A stretch of 52,238 nucleotides of DNA from the IMG/VR virus record IMGVR_UViG_3300028025_003938, positions 1 to 52,238 of that record; one strand, written 5' to 3'. Shown one piece after another: positions 39,557 to 47,092 of this stretch (its first letter is position 1; each line of letters begins with the position of its first letter). The notes beneath the pieces were generated by a model. It had not been told where the DNA came from. It saw nothing but the letters and a program-made list of their open reading frames with translations, and ran no database searches. Origin of the DNA: a virus. The translations under genes and the position numbers were made by a program.

Positions 39557-39936
39557 TGAACGTAACAACAGTCGTTATCCCCAAAGCGTTTTACGCCGAT
39601 CACATTAGTCGTGCGAATATCGGCGGCGTAATCGTTAAAGAAACGAAAACGCAATTAACAATTGAAGTTACGCAGTCGGCGTTCCATGACTTGCTAAGCG
39701 ACGCAAAGCACTACGCAGAATCTGGAGTAAGTGTTTACGGCAAAGACTTCGTCGGGATCGTTCGTTCTGCTCAAATAACTTTTGACCGATTGAAGGCTTA
39801 CGAAGAACTTGGCTTACTTTACAAAGAACCAACTTCTCAAAAACAAAAAGTCGTATTGCAGAAAAAACTTATCCGGTACGGAAACTTTATGGACCAGTTC
39901 GGAAACTGGCACAAACTAGAAACGGAAGGTAAGTGA
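39556..39936 (+). CDS. Hypothetical protein (126 aa)
   Basis: ATG 39556 shares its A with the previous stop. A beta-rich N-terminus (VTTVVIPKAFYADHISRANI, VIVKETKTQLTIEVTQSAFH), then helices with SDAKHYAESGVSVYGKDFVG. Not recognised. Confidence 0.7.
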   Translation: MNVTTVVIPKAFYADHISRANIGGVIVKETKTQLTIEVTQSAFHDLLSDAKHYAESGVSVYGKDFVGIVRSAQITFDRLKAYEELGLLYKEPTSQKQKVVLQKKLIRYGNFMDQFGNWHKLETEGK

Positions 39937-39937
39937 A

Positions 39938-40213
39938 ATGAAAAGCCTACGAGATCAAGTCTTAGAACTTTGCGACGCAAACGACTGCGAACTTTATACC
40001 CACGCCGGATCGCACTTCATTGTCGCAAGCAAAGTCTTTCACGACGCAAGAACATGGATCACCGATAGCCATAGTCTGACGGCTTACTTTGACAACAATG
40101 TCAACGACGCCTATCGGGACTTACTTGATTACATGAAACAAGGTTTCGTTGATGGCGGTATCGCTTGCCACGACGACTCGTGCGAAACCTGCGAAGCGTT
40201 AGGACGATCATGA
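39938..40213 (+). CDS. Hypothetical protein (91 aa)
   Basis: Contains DANDCELYTHAGSHFIVASK and a C-terminal ACHDDSCETCEALG that could bind metal. Not recognised. Overlaps the next gene by four bases. Confidence 0.68.
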   Translation: MKSLRDQVLELCDANDCELYTHAGSHFIVASKVFHDARTWITDSHSLTAYFDNNVNDAYRDLLDYMKQGFVDGGIACHDDSCETCEALGRS

Positions 40214-40437
40214 GCAGCATAGAAATACTTGCGGACCGGATCGCCGATCTAGAAGACGAGTTCCATCTTTGCTCATGGGGCGAAGACGACACTCTAGAAA
40301 CAGTTGAAGATATCCGGCAAGACATTTTCAACATAGAAAACAACCGGAACATAGAAGCACTTGACGAACTTCACGCTCGCCTAGATCTTTTAATTCTGGC
40401 CTACAAACAACAAAACGGAACAGGAGAAGAGTCATGA
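40210..40437 (+). CDS. Acidic helical protein (75 aa)
   Basis: ATG 40210 overlaps the previous stop. Almost all helix: EILADRIADLEDEFHLCSWG, DIFNIENNRNIEALDELHAR. Not recognised; a small acidic protein of this sort could mimic DNA, but nothing specific supports that. Confidence 0.68.
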   Translation: MSSIEILADRIADLEDEFHLCSWGEDDTLETVEDIRQDIFNIENNRNIEALDELHARLDLLILAYKQQNGTGEES

Positions 40438-40796
40438 ACGAAACTCAGATCATGCGTCACTCGCTCAAACAAGTCGGAACATCTAAGTGGTACTTCGTTG
40501 AGAACCATTTAGTATCGGATAAGTCGTGGGCTAAATATACGGTCACCTACTTAGGCAGCACTCGTGGTGCCGACAAGAAAGACATTGTTACTTTCACTAA
40601 GTACGCACAGACCAGCGAGTCTTATTCAACGTACACCGGGAAGCGTCTTCCGAAGTTCGTCGCCGAAGCCGTATGGGCAGACCTGAAAAAAACATTTACT
40701 TGCGAACAGTGTCAGCAGGTATCGCACGAAGTTGAAGACAACCTTTGCGACGAGTGTTTCTTAGGATCGCCGATAGACGAGCAGGTCAGCGCATGA
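40434..40796 (+). CDS. Hypothetical protein with C-terminal zinc ribbon (120 aa)
   Basis: AACAGGAGAAGAGTC precedes the ATG. The N-terminal 80 residues are alpha/beta (KWYFVENHLVSDKSWAKYTV); the C-terminus has TCEQCQQVSHEVEDNLCDEC, a four-Cys zinc ribbon. It is directly coupled to the cytosine methyltransferase gene, so the two are co-expressed. Confidence 0.72.
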   Translation: MNETQIMRHSLKQVGTSKWYFVENHLVSDKSWAKYTVTYLGSTRGADKKDIVTFTKYAQTSESYSTYTGKRLPKFVAEAVWADLKKTFTCEQCQQVSHEVEDNLCDECFLGSPIDEQVSA

Positions 40797-42214
40797 GCAG
40801 ACTCACTTACGGTTCACTCTTTTCCGGCGTCGGCGGAATGGATCTTGGGTTTGACAAATACTTTGACTGCGTATTCCAAGTTGAATGGGATAAGCATTGT
40901 CAAAGCATCTTGCGTAAGCACTGGCCGTCGGTTCCGAAGTGGACCGACGTTCAAGAAGTTAACGGCGCAGAAGTTCCACCATGCGACGTACTCACTTTCG
41001 GTTCACCCTGCCAAGACTTATCAGTCGCAGGTAAGCGAGCCGGATTAGACGGTGGACGTTCATCAATGTTTTACGAAGCAACCAGAATAATTAAGGAGAT
41101 GCGTTATGCAACAAGAGAACGAGCAACTGGCCCTCTTCCAAGAGTCGTCGTATGGGAAAACGTTTGCGGTGCCCTCACTTCTAATGGTGGAGCCGACTTC
41201 GGGGAAGTCCTTGACACGCTGGCAGAATGCGGGGCGGTGGACATACAATGGTCCGTCCTCGATGCTCAGCACTTTGGAGTGCCCCAGCGACGACGGAGAG
41301 TATTCGTCATCGCTCAGTTCGATCCTGCAACCGCCGGCAGAAGTCCAGCCATGCTATTACCTGTCAAAGAAAGCAGCAGTCGGGATTCTAAGAAGGGCAA
41401 GCAACAGAAACAAAACGTTACCGCCGAAACTTCTAGCAGCGTTGAAGATTCTAGCGGAGACACCGTCGGAGCCCTGACTTGTTCAGACTTGATGAAGGGG
41501 CAGACAAGCAATCAAGCCGTTTCGCTTGGCTTACTTCAGGTAGAACAAACGCTATTCGCTGAAGGTAGTTTCGCTACGTATACGGAAGATCGTGTTTCTA
41601 TGATTCGTGCAGCCGGTGGAACTCAGGGTGGCGGTAGTGAGAACATAGTTCTTGAAGCGCCGTATCTGTTTGACGCTAAGCGTAACGAGAGCATCAGGAT
41701 ATCTGAGATATCGCAAACGCTTACTCAGAATATGGGTACCGGAGGAAACAATGTTCCGATGCTTGCTGAGCCGTTATCGTACGACGGCTATAACCAGAAA
41801 CTTGACGACTCAGGAATCCACCGGACTTTGCGTATCGGCAGAGATAGCAGCGACTTCATCGCACAAGAAACGTTCTTCATAGATCGTAGTGCTTTTAATC
41901 AAGGAACAAACGGAACGTATAACTCTACTGTTTCTAATACGCCGGTTACAAACACACTTCTCGCTAGCGGTCCTCACGCCGTCGGTCAACCAAACGAAAC
42001 GGAAATAGGTGTTGCTATCCGACGCCTTACCCCGATGGAATGCGAAAGACTTATGGGCTGGCCCGACGATCACACTAAATGGACAGCCGCCGGAAATAAG
42101 CAATCAGACTCTCATCGCTATAAGCAATGTGGAAATGGAGTCGTCGCACCGGTCGCAGCGTGGATCGCAAAACACATCAACAAACTTTTTCAAACAACAG
42201 GAGAAACAACATGA
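40793..42214 (+). CDS. DNA cytosine-5 methyltransferase, with nested gene
   Basis: 473 residues from ATG 40793 (ATGA overlap). Motif I FSGVGGMDLGF, motif IV GSPCQDLSVAGKR with the catalytic Cys, motif VI VVWENV, motif VIII QRRRRVFVIAQF and motif X CGNGVVAPVAAWIAKHI with motif IX RLTPMECERLMGWP identify a full 5mC methyltransferase. Between VIII and IX is a long region (about residues 180-400) that should include the target-recognition domain; it is Ser/Gly-rich. The product would protect phage DNA against restriction. A second gene lies in another frame inside it (41106-41477). Confidence 0.92.
   Translation: MSRLTYGSLFSGVGGMDLGFDKYFDCVFQVEWDKHCQSILRKHWPSVPKWTDVQEVNGAEVPPCDVLTFGSPCQDLSVAGKRAGLDGGRSSMFYEATRIIKEMRYATRERATGPLPRVVVWENVCGALTSNGGADFGEVLDTLAECGAVDIQWSVLDAQHFGVPQRRRRVFVIAQFDPATAGRSPAMLLPVKESSSRDSKKGKQQKQNVTAETSSSVEDSSGDTVGALTCSDLMKGQTSNQAVSLGLLQVEQTLFAEGSFATYTEDRVSMIRAAGGTQGGGSENIVLEAPYLFDAKRNESIRISEISQTLTQNMGTGGNNVPMLAEPLSYDGYNQKLDDSGIHRTLRIGRDSSDFIAQETFFIDRSAFNQGTNGTYNSTVSNTPVTNTLLASGPHAVGQPNETEIGVAIRRLTPMECERLMGWPDDHTKWTAAGNKQSDSHRYKQCGNGVVAPVAAWIAKHINKLFQTTGETT
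41106..41477 (+). CDS. Nested out-of-frame gene inside the cytosine methyltransferase gene
   Basis: 123 residues in the +1 frame relative to the methyltransferase. AAGGAG (41093-41098) is seven bases before its ATG, a full-strength site. The sequence is not random: LSTLECPSDDGEYSSSLSSI, then CYYLSKKAAVGILRRASNRN and KTLPPKLLAALKIL. That YYLSxKAxxGILRRAxxRxKxLPPxLxxAL pattern is one I know from a family of proteins that accompany phage Dcm-type methyltransferases. Frame, start site and recognisable family together make a translated gene likely. Function unknown; it may assist or specify the methyltransferase. Confidence 0.75.
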   Translation: MQQENEQLALFQESSYGKTFAVPSLLMVEPTSGKSLTRWQNAGRWTYNGPSSMLSTLECPSDDGEYSSSLSSILQPPAEVQPCYYLSKKAAVGILRRASNRNKTLPPKLLAALKILAETPSEP

Positions 42215-42435
42215 ATGAAACATGGCAAATACAAACCACACCAATGCTCAGGCTTCAGTTAAAACTTGAAACGCCGGGTCACGATACAACGAGAGTTAAA
42301 GCCTTGGTGCTCGCTATCTGTTACAAAGACGATCGGCTGCATTACTTAACGATTAACGGCGCAGACATTACGCCGAACAGCAAAATGTTTATGTACGCCG
42401 AAGCGTTTATCAACAACGAATGGATAGCGCAATGA
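42211..42435 (+). CDS. Small beta-rich protein (74 aa)
   Basis: ATG 42211 overlaps the methyltransferase stop and follows AACAGGAGAAACAAC. Sequence has MLRLQLKLETPGHDTTRVKA then LVLAICYKDDRLHYLTINGA. Not recognised. Confidence 0.65.
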   Translation: MNETWQIQTTPMLRLQLKLETPGHDTTRVKALVLAICYKDDRLHYLTINGADITPNSKMFMYAEAFINNEWIAQ

Positions 42436-42662
42436 ACTTAACCAAAGACGAACTCGTCAACGAAATTATTGCGATCATGAGATTAGACGGCGAAGACTTT
42501 ACAGACGGCGAATGTCTTGATCTCATCGATGAATTACTTAGGGAAGAAGGATACTCAGCGTTTGAGGCTGTTCAAGTTATCCCCGAAGAAAACATCATAG
42601 AGAAGCGACCTGACGGTACGTTCTTGTACATAGAACACTACGGAGACAAAGACAATGAGTGA
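42432..42662 (+). CDS. Acidic helical protein (76 aa)
   Basis: ATG 42432 overlaps the previous stop. Acidic and helical (DELVNEIIAIMRLDGEDFTD, LDLIDELLREEGYSAFEAVQ) with a short beta end (GTFLYIEHYGDKD). Not recognised. Overlaps the next gene by eight bases. Confidence 0.65.
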   Translation: MNLTKDELVNEIIAIMRLDGEDFTDGECLDLIDELLREEGYSAFEAVQVIPEENIIEKRPDGTFLYIEHYGDKDNE

Positions 42663-43152
42663 CATGACTTTGTTTGATCAACTCGTAGAGATTACAGAAC
42701 CGATTACGCCGTACGCAAACACTTCAGGCTGGTCCGGTTCAACGACGAGCCGTGAACGAGCAGAGCGCCAAGACACCGACGGTACAACATCTAAACGTCA
42801 ACAAGCCGTTCTAGATGCTCTTGATCGGCGCTGGCGTCACGGCGCAACATGGAACGAACTCGGAGAAGAATTAAACCTGCATCACGGTGCTATATCCGGT
42901 GTGCTTTCAACGCTGCACAAGCAAGGAATTATCTGTCGTCTTACCGAACGCCGGTCACGAAGTCAGGTTTATATTCTTCCGAAGTATGTCAATCAGCGTA
43001 AGACTGAAGCGTACAAACCAAATGTCAGCGCCCGGTTGCTAAACGAAATACTTAAAGAATTAGATGCTGATCTTGCGAGAGGTTCACTATCGCTTGCTCG
43101 TGAGCGTATCGCTATCACTCTTCATTACTTATCCACAGGAGAACAATCATGA
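42655..43152 (+). CDS. Winged-helix DNA-binding protein
   Basis: 165 residues. KRQQAVLDALDRRWRHGATW, NELGEELNLHHGAISGVLST and LHKQGIICRLTERRSRSQVY form a winged helix of the MarR/ArsR kind, the wing ending with the VYIL strand. The C-terminal 50 residues are helical. Probably a regulator of early transcription or of the methyltransferase operon. Confidence 0.8.
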   Translation: MSDMTLFDQLVEITEPITPYANTSGWSGSTTSRERAERQDTDGTTSKRQQAVLDALDRRWRHGATWNELGEELNLHHGAISGVLSTLHKQGIICRLTERRSRSQVYILPKYVNQRKTEAYKPNVSARLLNEILKELDADLARGSLSLARERIAITLHYLSTGEQS

Positions 43153-43391
43153 AAGACCTTAAAGAATTAATTGCTTATCCGGAGACGTTGCTTGTCATGC
43201 TTGAACAAGCACAAGCAAGAATCAAAACGCTTGAGACGTCGTTAATGACTTGGCGTAAGATCGCCGACGATCTCGTATACGTAGAACACGACGACTACGA
43301 CCACTACCACCGGAATCCGATAAGCCCTTGCGCTCGTTGCGTCGTGCATAAGACTTACCACGAACAGGTTAGTTACGAGGAAAACCCGTGA
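43149..43391 (+). CDS. Hypothetical protein (80 aa)
   Basis: An N-terminal coiled coil (TLLVMLEQAQARIKTLETSL) leads to a His/Asp/Cys-rich end (VEHDDYDHYHRNPISPCARC) that may bind metal. Overlaps neighbours by four bases. Not recognised. Confidence 0.65.
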   Translation: MKDLKELIAYPETLLVMLEQAQARIKTLETSLMTWRKIADDLVYVEHDDYDHYHRNPISPCARCVVHKTYHEQVSYEENP

Positions 43392-43585
43392 GGTTCTTGT
43401 TTCCTGAATCGTATTGCTGTGATACGCCTCGGCCAGAAGGTTTTAGTTATTTCAGTTTCGTTACTGTCTGCGATAAATGCTTAACGCAATTCCCTTACTA
43501 TGACTGTTACTGCGAACTAAGACACACCGACTGCAACGAAACAACACGACAAGCAAACATTGAATACAGAGAACTCAACCGATGA
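43388..43585 (+). CDS. Small Cys-rich protein (65 aa)
   Basis: ESYCCDTPRPEGFSYFSFVT, VCDKCLTQFPYYDCYCELRH give about eight Cys and a His, suggesting two metal sites. GTG start overlapping the previous stop. Coupled to the second methyltransferase gene. Confidence 0.65.
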   Translation: MRFLFPESYCCDTPRPEGFSYFSFVTVCDKCLTQFPYYDCYCELRHTDCNETTRQANIEYRELNR

Positions 43586-44469
43586 GCGAAGCAACTTTGC
43601 TAATTGGAGATGTTCGTTCTCGTCTCGTCGATATCGCCGACCAAACAATTCAATGCTGCGTAACCTCACCGCCTTATTGGGGGCTGAGAGATTACGGCAA
43701 AGCAGATCAGATCGGTTTAGAAACAACCTGCTCAGAGTACGTCGCTGAAATAGTCGCAGTCTTTCGGGAAGTCAAAAGAGTTCTCTCCGACACCGGAGTG
43801 CTTTGGTTAAACCTCGGAGACAGTTACGGCAAAGACAAAAACATTCTCGGCGTACCTTGGAGAGTTGCTTTCGCTTTACAAGACGACGGCTGGATTCTCC
43901 GGCAAGACATTGTCTGGGCTAAACCGAATCCGATGCCAGAGTCGGTAAACGATAGATGCACAAGATCGCACGAGTATCTGTTCATGCTTACCAAGTCTCG
44001 TAAGTATTACTTCAACGACAAAGCGATAGCCGAAGAAGCAAAAACAAAACCCGGTGCGACATGGCAAGAACGCAAAGCAGCCGGAGCCACAGCAGGCAAC
44101 GTCATCGTCGGGCACGAGACACGCAACGGCACACAACGAGTTGTTCACGGCAAAGGCGTTACAAGCAACCTCACAAGACAAGACGGCCTACGAAACAAGC
44201 GCAGCGTCTGGACGATCAACACCAAACCATTCCGAGGCGCTCACTTCGCTGTAATGCCTGAAGCACTCGTTGAACCTTGCGTACTCGCCTCAACGAAAGA
44301 GAACGATCTCGTACTAGACCCGTTCACCGGATCGGGAACAGTCGGCGTTGTCGCACTACGACACAACAGAAACTTCGTCGGAATAGAACTCAACGAAGAC
44401 TACGTACAAATAGCCCGTCAAAGAATCAGCGCCACGCAATCGCAGTTAAACGAAAGCAACAACGGCTAA
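43582..44469 (+). CDS. Class beta DNA methyltransferase (N4-cytosine or N6-adenine)
   Basis: 295 residues. Motif IV TSPPYWGLRDYG is near the N-terminus and motif I DPFTGSGTVGVVALRHN near the C-terminus, the class beta order. SPPYW favours N4-cytosine but N6-adenine enzymes also occur in this group. IVWAKPNPMPESV (motif VIII region) and RSHEYLFMLTKSRKYYF are standard. It adds a second kind of base methylation to the two cytosine-5 enzymes of this phage. Confidence 0.9.
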   Translation: MSEATLLIGDVRSRLVDIADQTIQCCVTSPPYWGLRDYGKADQIGLETTCSEYVAEIVAVFREVKRVLSDTGVLWLNLGDSYGKDKNILGVPWRVAFALQDDGWILRQDIVWAKPNPMPESVNDRCTRSHEYLFMLTKSRKYYFNDKAIAEEAKTKPGATWQERKAAGATAGNVIVGHETRNGTQRVVHGKGVTSNLTRQDGLRNKRSVWTINTKPFRGAHFAVMPEALVEPCVLASTKENDLVLDPFTGSGTVGVVALRHNRNFVGIELNEDYVQIARQRISATQSQLNESNNG

Positions 44470-44480
44470 CGGCATCAGAC

Positions 44481-44489
44481 TGCTACAGT
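44481..44489 (+). promoter_or_regulatory. Candidate extended -10 promoter (TGCTACAGT)
   Basis: TGC-TACAGT ends seven bases before the ATG at 44497, so the gene would be read from a leaderless mRNA, as predicted at P1. No clear -35. The TGC extension is shared with P2 and P3. Confidence 0.35.
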
Positions 44490-44496
44490 TAAAGAG

Positions 44497-44709
44497 ATGA
44501 ACACGCAACACTATTGGCAAGTCACTCGCTCAACAGCCAAGTCCTCGGCATGGCTCGCAGTACACAAAACAAGCGACGAGACACCCACAGAAGCGTTCGC
44601 CTTCACAACACTCGCCGCAGCCCGTCACCACATCGGTGCGCTACGAAACAAACGAATCCGATTAAACAAGATCCACGATCGGAAATACGACTACACCTAC
44701 ACCGTATAA
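44497..44709 (+). CDS. Small basic protein (70 aa)
   Basis: MNTQHYWQVTRSTAKSSAWL then FTTLAAARHHIGALRNKRIR; basic and probably nucleic-acid binding. No ribosome-binding site of note, in keeping with a leaderless mRNA. Convergent with the WhiB gene. Not recognised. Confidence 0.6.
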   Translation: MNTQHYWQVTRSTAKSSAWLAVHKTSDETPTEAFAFTTLAAARHHIGALRNKRIRLNKIHDRKYDYTYTV

Positions 44710-44713
44710 GTCT

Positions 44714-44995
44714 TCAAGGCTTATTAAAAAGAACCGGGTCCAACGGGTGAACAACACCCGAACGCCGAGCCTTCTTCACCGAAAAACGCTGACGCTCAGT
44801 CAAGCCACCCCACACACCCCAATGCTGATGCGTATCAAAAGCATACTCAGCACAGTCCACACGCACAGGACACAACTCACAAATAGCAATAGCCTGCAAC
44901 GGACGATTCCCCGCAACCGGAAAAAACATATTCAAGTCCGAACCACGACACAAAGCAGACTCAACCCACACACCAGCAGGCTCACACTTAAACAT
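44714..44995 (-). CDS. whiB: WhiB-family Fe-S transcription regulator
   Basis: 93 residues from ATG 44995; the longer frame to 45061 adds an improbable Trp/Cys-rich leader. ALCRGSDLNMFFPV and then AICELCPVRVDCAEYA supply the four Cys (Cx(n)Cx2Cx5C) that bind a 4Fe-4S cluster, followed by GVWGGLTERQR, the G(V/I)WGG turn and basic helix that contact sigma factor or DNA. WhiB proteins are found only in Actinobacteria and their phages. It faces the packaging operon and could control early-to-late switching. Confidence 0.93.
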   Translation of the reverse strand: MFKCEPAGVWVESALCRGSDLNMFFPVAGNRPLQAIAICELCPVRVDCAEYAFDTHQHWGVWGGLTERQRFSVKKARRSGVVHPLDPVLFNKP

Positions 44996-45062
44996 CAAAC
45001 TAACGTCGTCGTCACGCACCCACAGAAGTCTATAACAACACCACACAACAATAGGCGACACC

Positions 45063-45071
45063 TGCTAACCT
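45063..45071 (+). promoter_or_regulatory. Candidate extended -10 promoter of the packaging/head operon
   Basis: TGC-TAACCT, 40 bases before the terminase small subunit start, in the 116-base gap between the WhiB gene and the terminase gene. No strong -35. The leader includes GGAGAG before the ATG. Confidence 0.35.
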
Positions 45072-45111
45072 CAAAACAGGAAACACGCCAAGAAACGTAT
45101 GGAGAGAAACA

Positions 45112-45624
45112 ATGGTCCCGGCGAATACTGAAGCAGCAACCAAACAGATAACGGCTTTACAGATGCGTAACCTCGGTTACTCGTACGACGCAATCGCTGA
45201 TCGGTTGAAATACGCTAATCGTTCCGGTGCTTGGAAAGCCGTTCAAGCAGCGTTGAATCGGGCGGTGCGTGAACCTGCTCGGGAGCAGCGGATTATTCAG
45301 GCTGAGCGTCTTGACATTCTTGTGAACAAATGTATGGCGGCTGTGTTGACCGGAGACTTAGATCAGGTTCGGAATGTTCTGCTGATTGAGAAGCGTCGTG
45401 CTGATCTGTTCGGGCTTGATGCCAAGGTTGGCGTGGAGATCACCGGACCCGATGGCGGCGCAGTCCAAACCGACGTTGGTCAGTTGCTTATGGAACGTCT
45501 TGCGTCGCTGGCTACCGTGAATCGACCCGAGTTAATTGAAGCCGAAGTTACCAGCGAAGCCGAACGGCTCGGGCTGATAGACGATCCGGCTTTAGCGTTA
45601 CAGGAAAAGATAATGGGGCAGTGA
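45112..45624 (+). CDS. Terminase small subunit
   Basis: 170 residues. QITALQMRNLGYSYDAIADR then LKYANRSGAWKAVQAALNRA is a helix-turn-helix for recognising the packaging site; EQRIIQAERLDILVNKCMAA continues the usual helical oligomerisation part. The acidic C-terminus probably contacts the large subunit. GGAGAGAAACA precedes the ATG. Two genes before the large subunit, the standard place. Confidence 0.88.
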   Translation: MVPANTEAATKQITALQMRNLGYSYDAIADRLKYANRSGAWKAVQAALNRAVREPAREQRIIQAERLDILVNKCMAAVLTGDLDQVRNVLLIEKRRADLFGLDAKVGVEITGPDGGAVQTDVGQLLMERLASLATVNRPELIEAEVTSEAERLGLIDDPALALQEKIMGQ

Positions 45625-45752
45625 TCTCAGCCGGTGACCGATCACGGCCAGTTCAGTCTCAGGCAGCGTTAAAACCGCCCCAGACCGCCCCGAAGACCCA
45701 AAGCGACGAAATACCCGCCCAAACCAATCTTGGAGATCCAGCGAGAATATGA
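45621..45752 (+). CDS. Very small coupled gene before the terminase large subunit (43 aa)
   Basis: GTG 45621 overlaps the small-subunit stop (GTGA) and its own stop overlaps the large-subunit ATG (ATGA). The product is Pro/Gln/Lys rich, SAGDRSRPVQSQAALKPPQT then APKTQSDEIPAQ, without structure. Perfect coupling on both sides supports translation, at least as a re-initiation bridge. Confidence 0.45.
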   Translation: MISAGDRSRPVQSQAALKPPQTAPKTQSDEIPAQTNLGDPARI

Positions 45753-47092
45753 ACGTTCCCGATGAACGCAGTCTTGCCGAGCAACTGGCTGACCTCACAC
45801 CAGAGGCGCTTAAAACGCTCATAGGCGATCTCACGCCGAACCAGCAACGGGAAATGCTTTACGACTGGTCGGTGTGGCGTAGGCGCAAACAAACAACCCC
45901 TGAAGGCAACTGGCGAGTCTGGCTGATCCTCGCCGGGCGTGGATTCGGAAAGACCCGAACGGGAGCCGAGTTCATTCGGGAGCAGGTCGTCGCCGGGCGA
46001 GCCCGTCATATCGCTCTCGTCGGCGCAACCGCCGCTGACGCCCGAGACACGATGATTGAAGGCGAATCCGGTTTGCTCAGAGTCTTCCCGCCCGATCAGC
46101 GCCCGAGATACGAGCCGTCAAAACGACGTATCACTTTCTTCAACGGAGCCAGCGCAAGCACCTACTCAGCAGACGAGCCCGACAGACTACGAGGACCGAA
46201 CCACGAATTGGCTTGGGCTGACGAGTTAGCAGCGTGGAGATACTCAGATGCTTGGGACCAGTTAATGCTCGGACTTAGAATCGGAGACCACCCGAGAGTA
46301 GTAGTAACAACCACGCCTCGCCCGGTAGACGTCGTCAGAAAACTGATTAGCACCACCGACGGAAGCGTGGTGATTACACGAGGTTCAACCTACGAGAACA
46401 CAGCGAACCTAGCGCCGGCGTTCATTGAAGAAATGCGTCGGCGTTACGAAGGCACGACGCTAGGACGACAGGAACTACACGCCGAAGTCTTAGACGATCT
46501 TGAAGGTTCGCTATGGCAGAGAACCGATATTGATAAAGCCCGAGCGATCAAGACACCACCGATGAAGAGAATCGTCGTGGCTATTGACCCGGCAACAACC
46601 AGCAGAACTACCAGCAACGAAACCGGAATCATCGTCGCTGGCTTAGGCGCAGACGATCGGGGATATATCCTTGAAGACGTTTCATTACGAGGCTCACCCG
46701 ATGAATGGGGAAGAGCAGCGGTCACGGCTTACCATCGGCACAACGCTGATCGGATCGTCGCTGAATCAAACCAAGGCGGCGACATGGTCAGACATACTTT
46801 GTTTACCGTTGACCGGAATGTTCCGGTAAAACTCGTTCACGCCAGCCGAGGCAAACGAACCAGAGCCGAACCTATCGCAGCGCTTTACGAACAGGGAAGA
46901 GTCAGTCACGCCGGCTCGCTAACAATTCTTGAAGATCAGTTGTGCGGTTGGGTACCAGACTTATCGGATTCACCGGACCGCTTAGACGCTCTCGTATGGG
47001 CGTTAACAGATCTCATGATTGACGGCGGTAAGAGTGCTCCGGTCGTATCACCAATATCGTTAACGCAAGTATCCCAATGGAGAGTTTCATGA
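45749..47092 (+). CDS. terL: Terminase large subunit
   Basis: 447 residues. ATPase: Walker A LILAGRGFGKTRTGAEF, Walker B with catalytic acid ELAWADELAAW, coupling motif VVVTTTPRP. Nuclease: VVAIDPATTS, RIVAESNQGGDMV and DRLDALVWALTDLMI supply the acidic metal ligands of the RNase H-like fold. It cuts and pumps DNA into the prohead. The type is the common actinophage/Gram-positive one, often headful, which agrees with a circularly permuted genome. Confidence 0.95.
   Translation: MNVPDERSLAEQLADLTPEALKTLIGDLTPNQQREMLYDWSVWRRRKQTTPEGNWRVWLILAGRGFGKTRTGAEFIREQVVAGRARHIALVGATAADARDTMIEGESGLLRVFPPDQRPRYEPSKRRITFFNGASASTYSADEPDRLRGPNHELAWADELAAWRYSDAWDQLMLGLRIGDHPRVVVTTTPRPVDVVRKLISTTDGSVVITRGSTYENTANLAPAFIEEMRRRYEGTTLGRQELHAEVLDDLEGSLWQRTDIDKARAIKTPPMKRIVVAIDPATTSRTTSNETGIIVAGLGADDRGYILEDVSLRGSPDEWGRAAVTAYHRHNADRIVAESNQGGDMVRHTLFTVDRNVPVKLVHASRGKRTRAEPIAALYEQGRVSHAGSLTILEDQLCGWVPDLSDSPDRLDALVWALTDLMIDGGKSAPVVSPISLTQVSQWRVS

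Noticed and set aside
43129-43137. TTATCCACA, the consensus DnaA box
   Set aside because: It lies in the end of a coding region and overlaps a ribosome-binding site; isolated.
43876-44261. Several 66-101 codon frames inside the class beta methyltransferase gene
   Set aside because: Arg/His/Ser-rich readings typical of frame shadows, without ribosome-binding sites or recognisable motifs, unlike the nested gene at 41106.
44702-44725. Short inverted repeat between the 44497 gene and the WhiB gene as terminator
   Set aside because: Only about six pairs including a G-U, and part of it lies in coding sequence.
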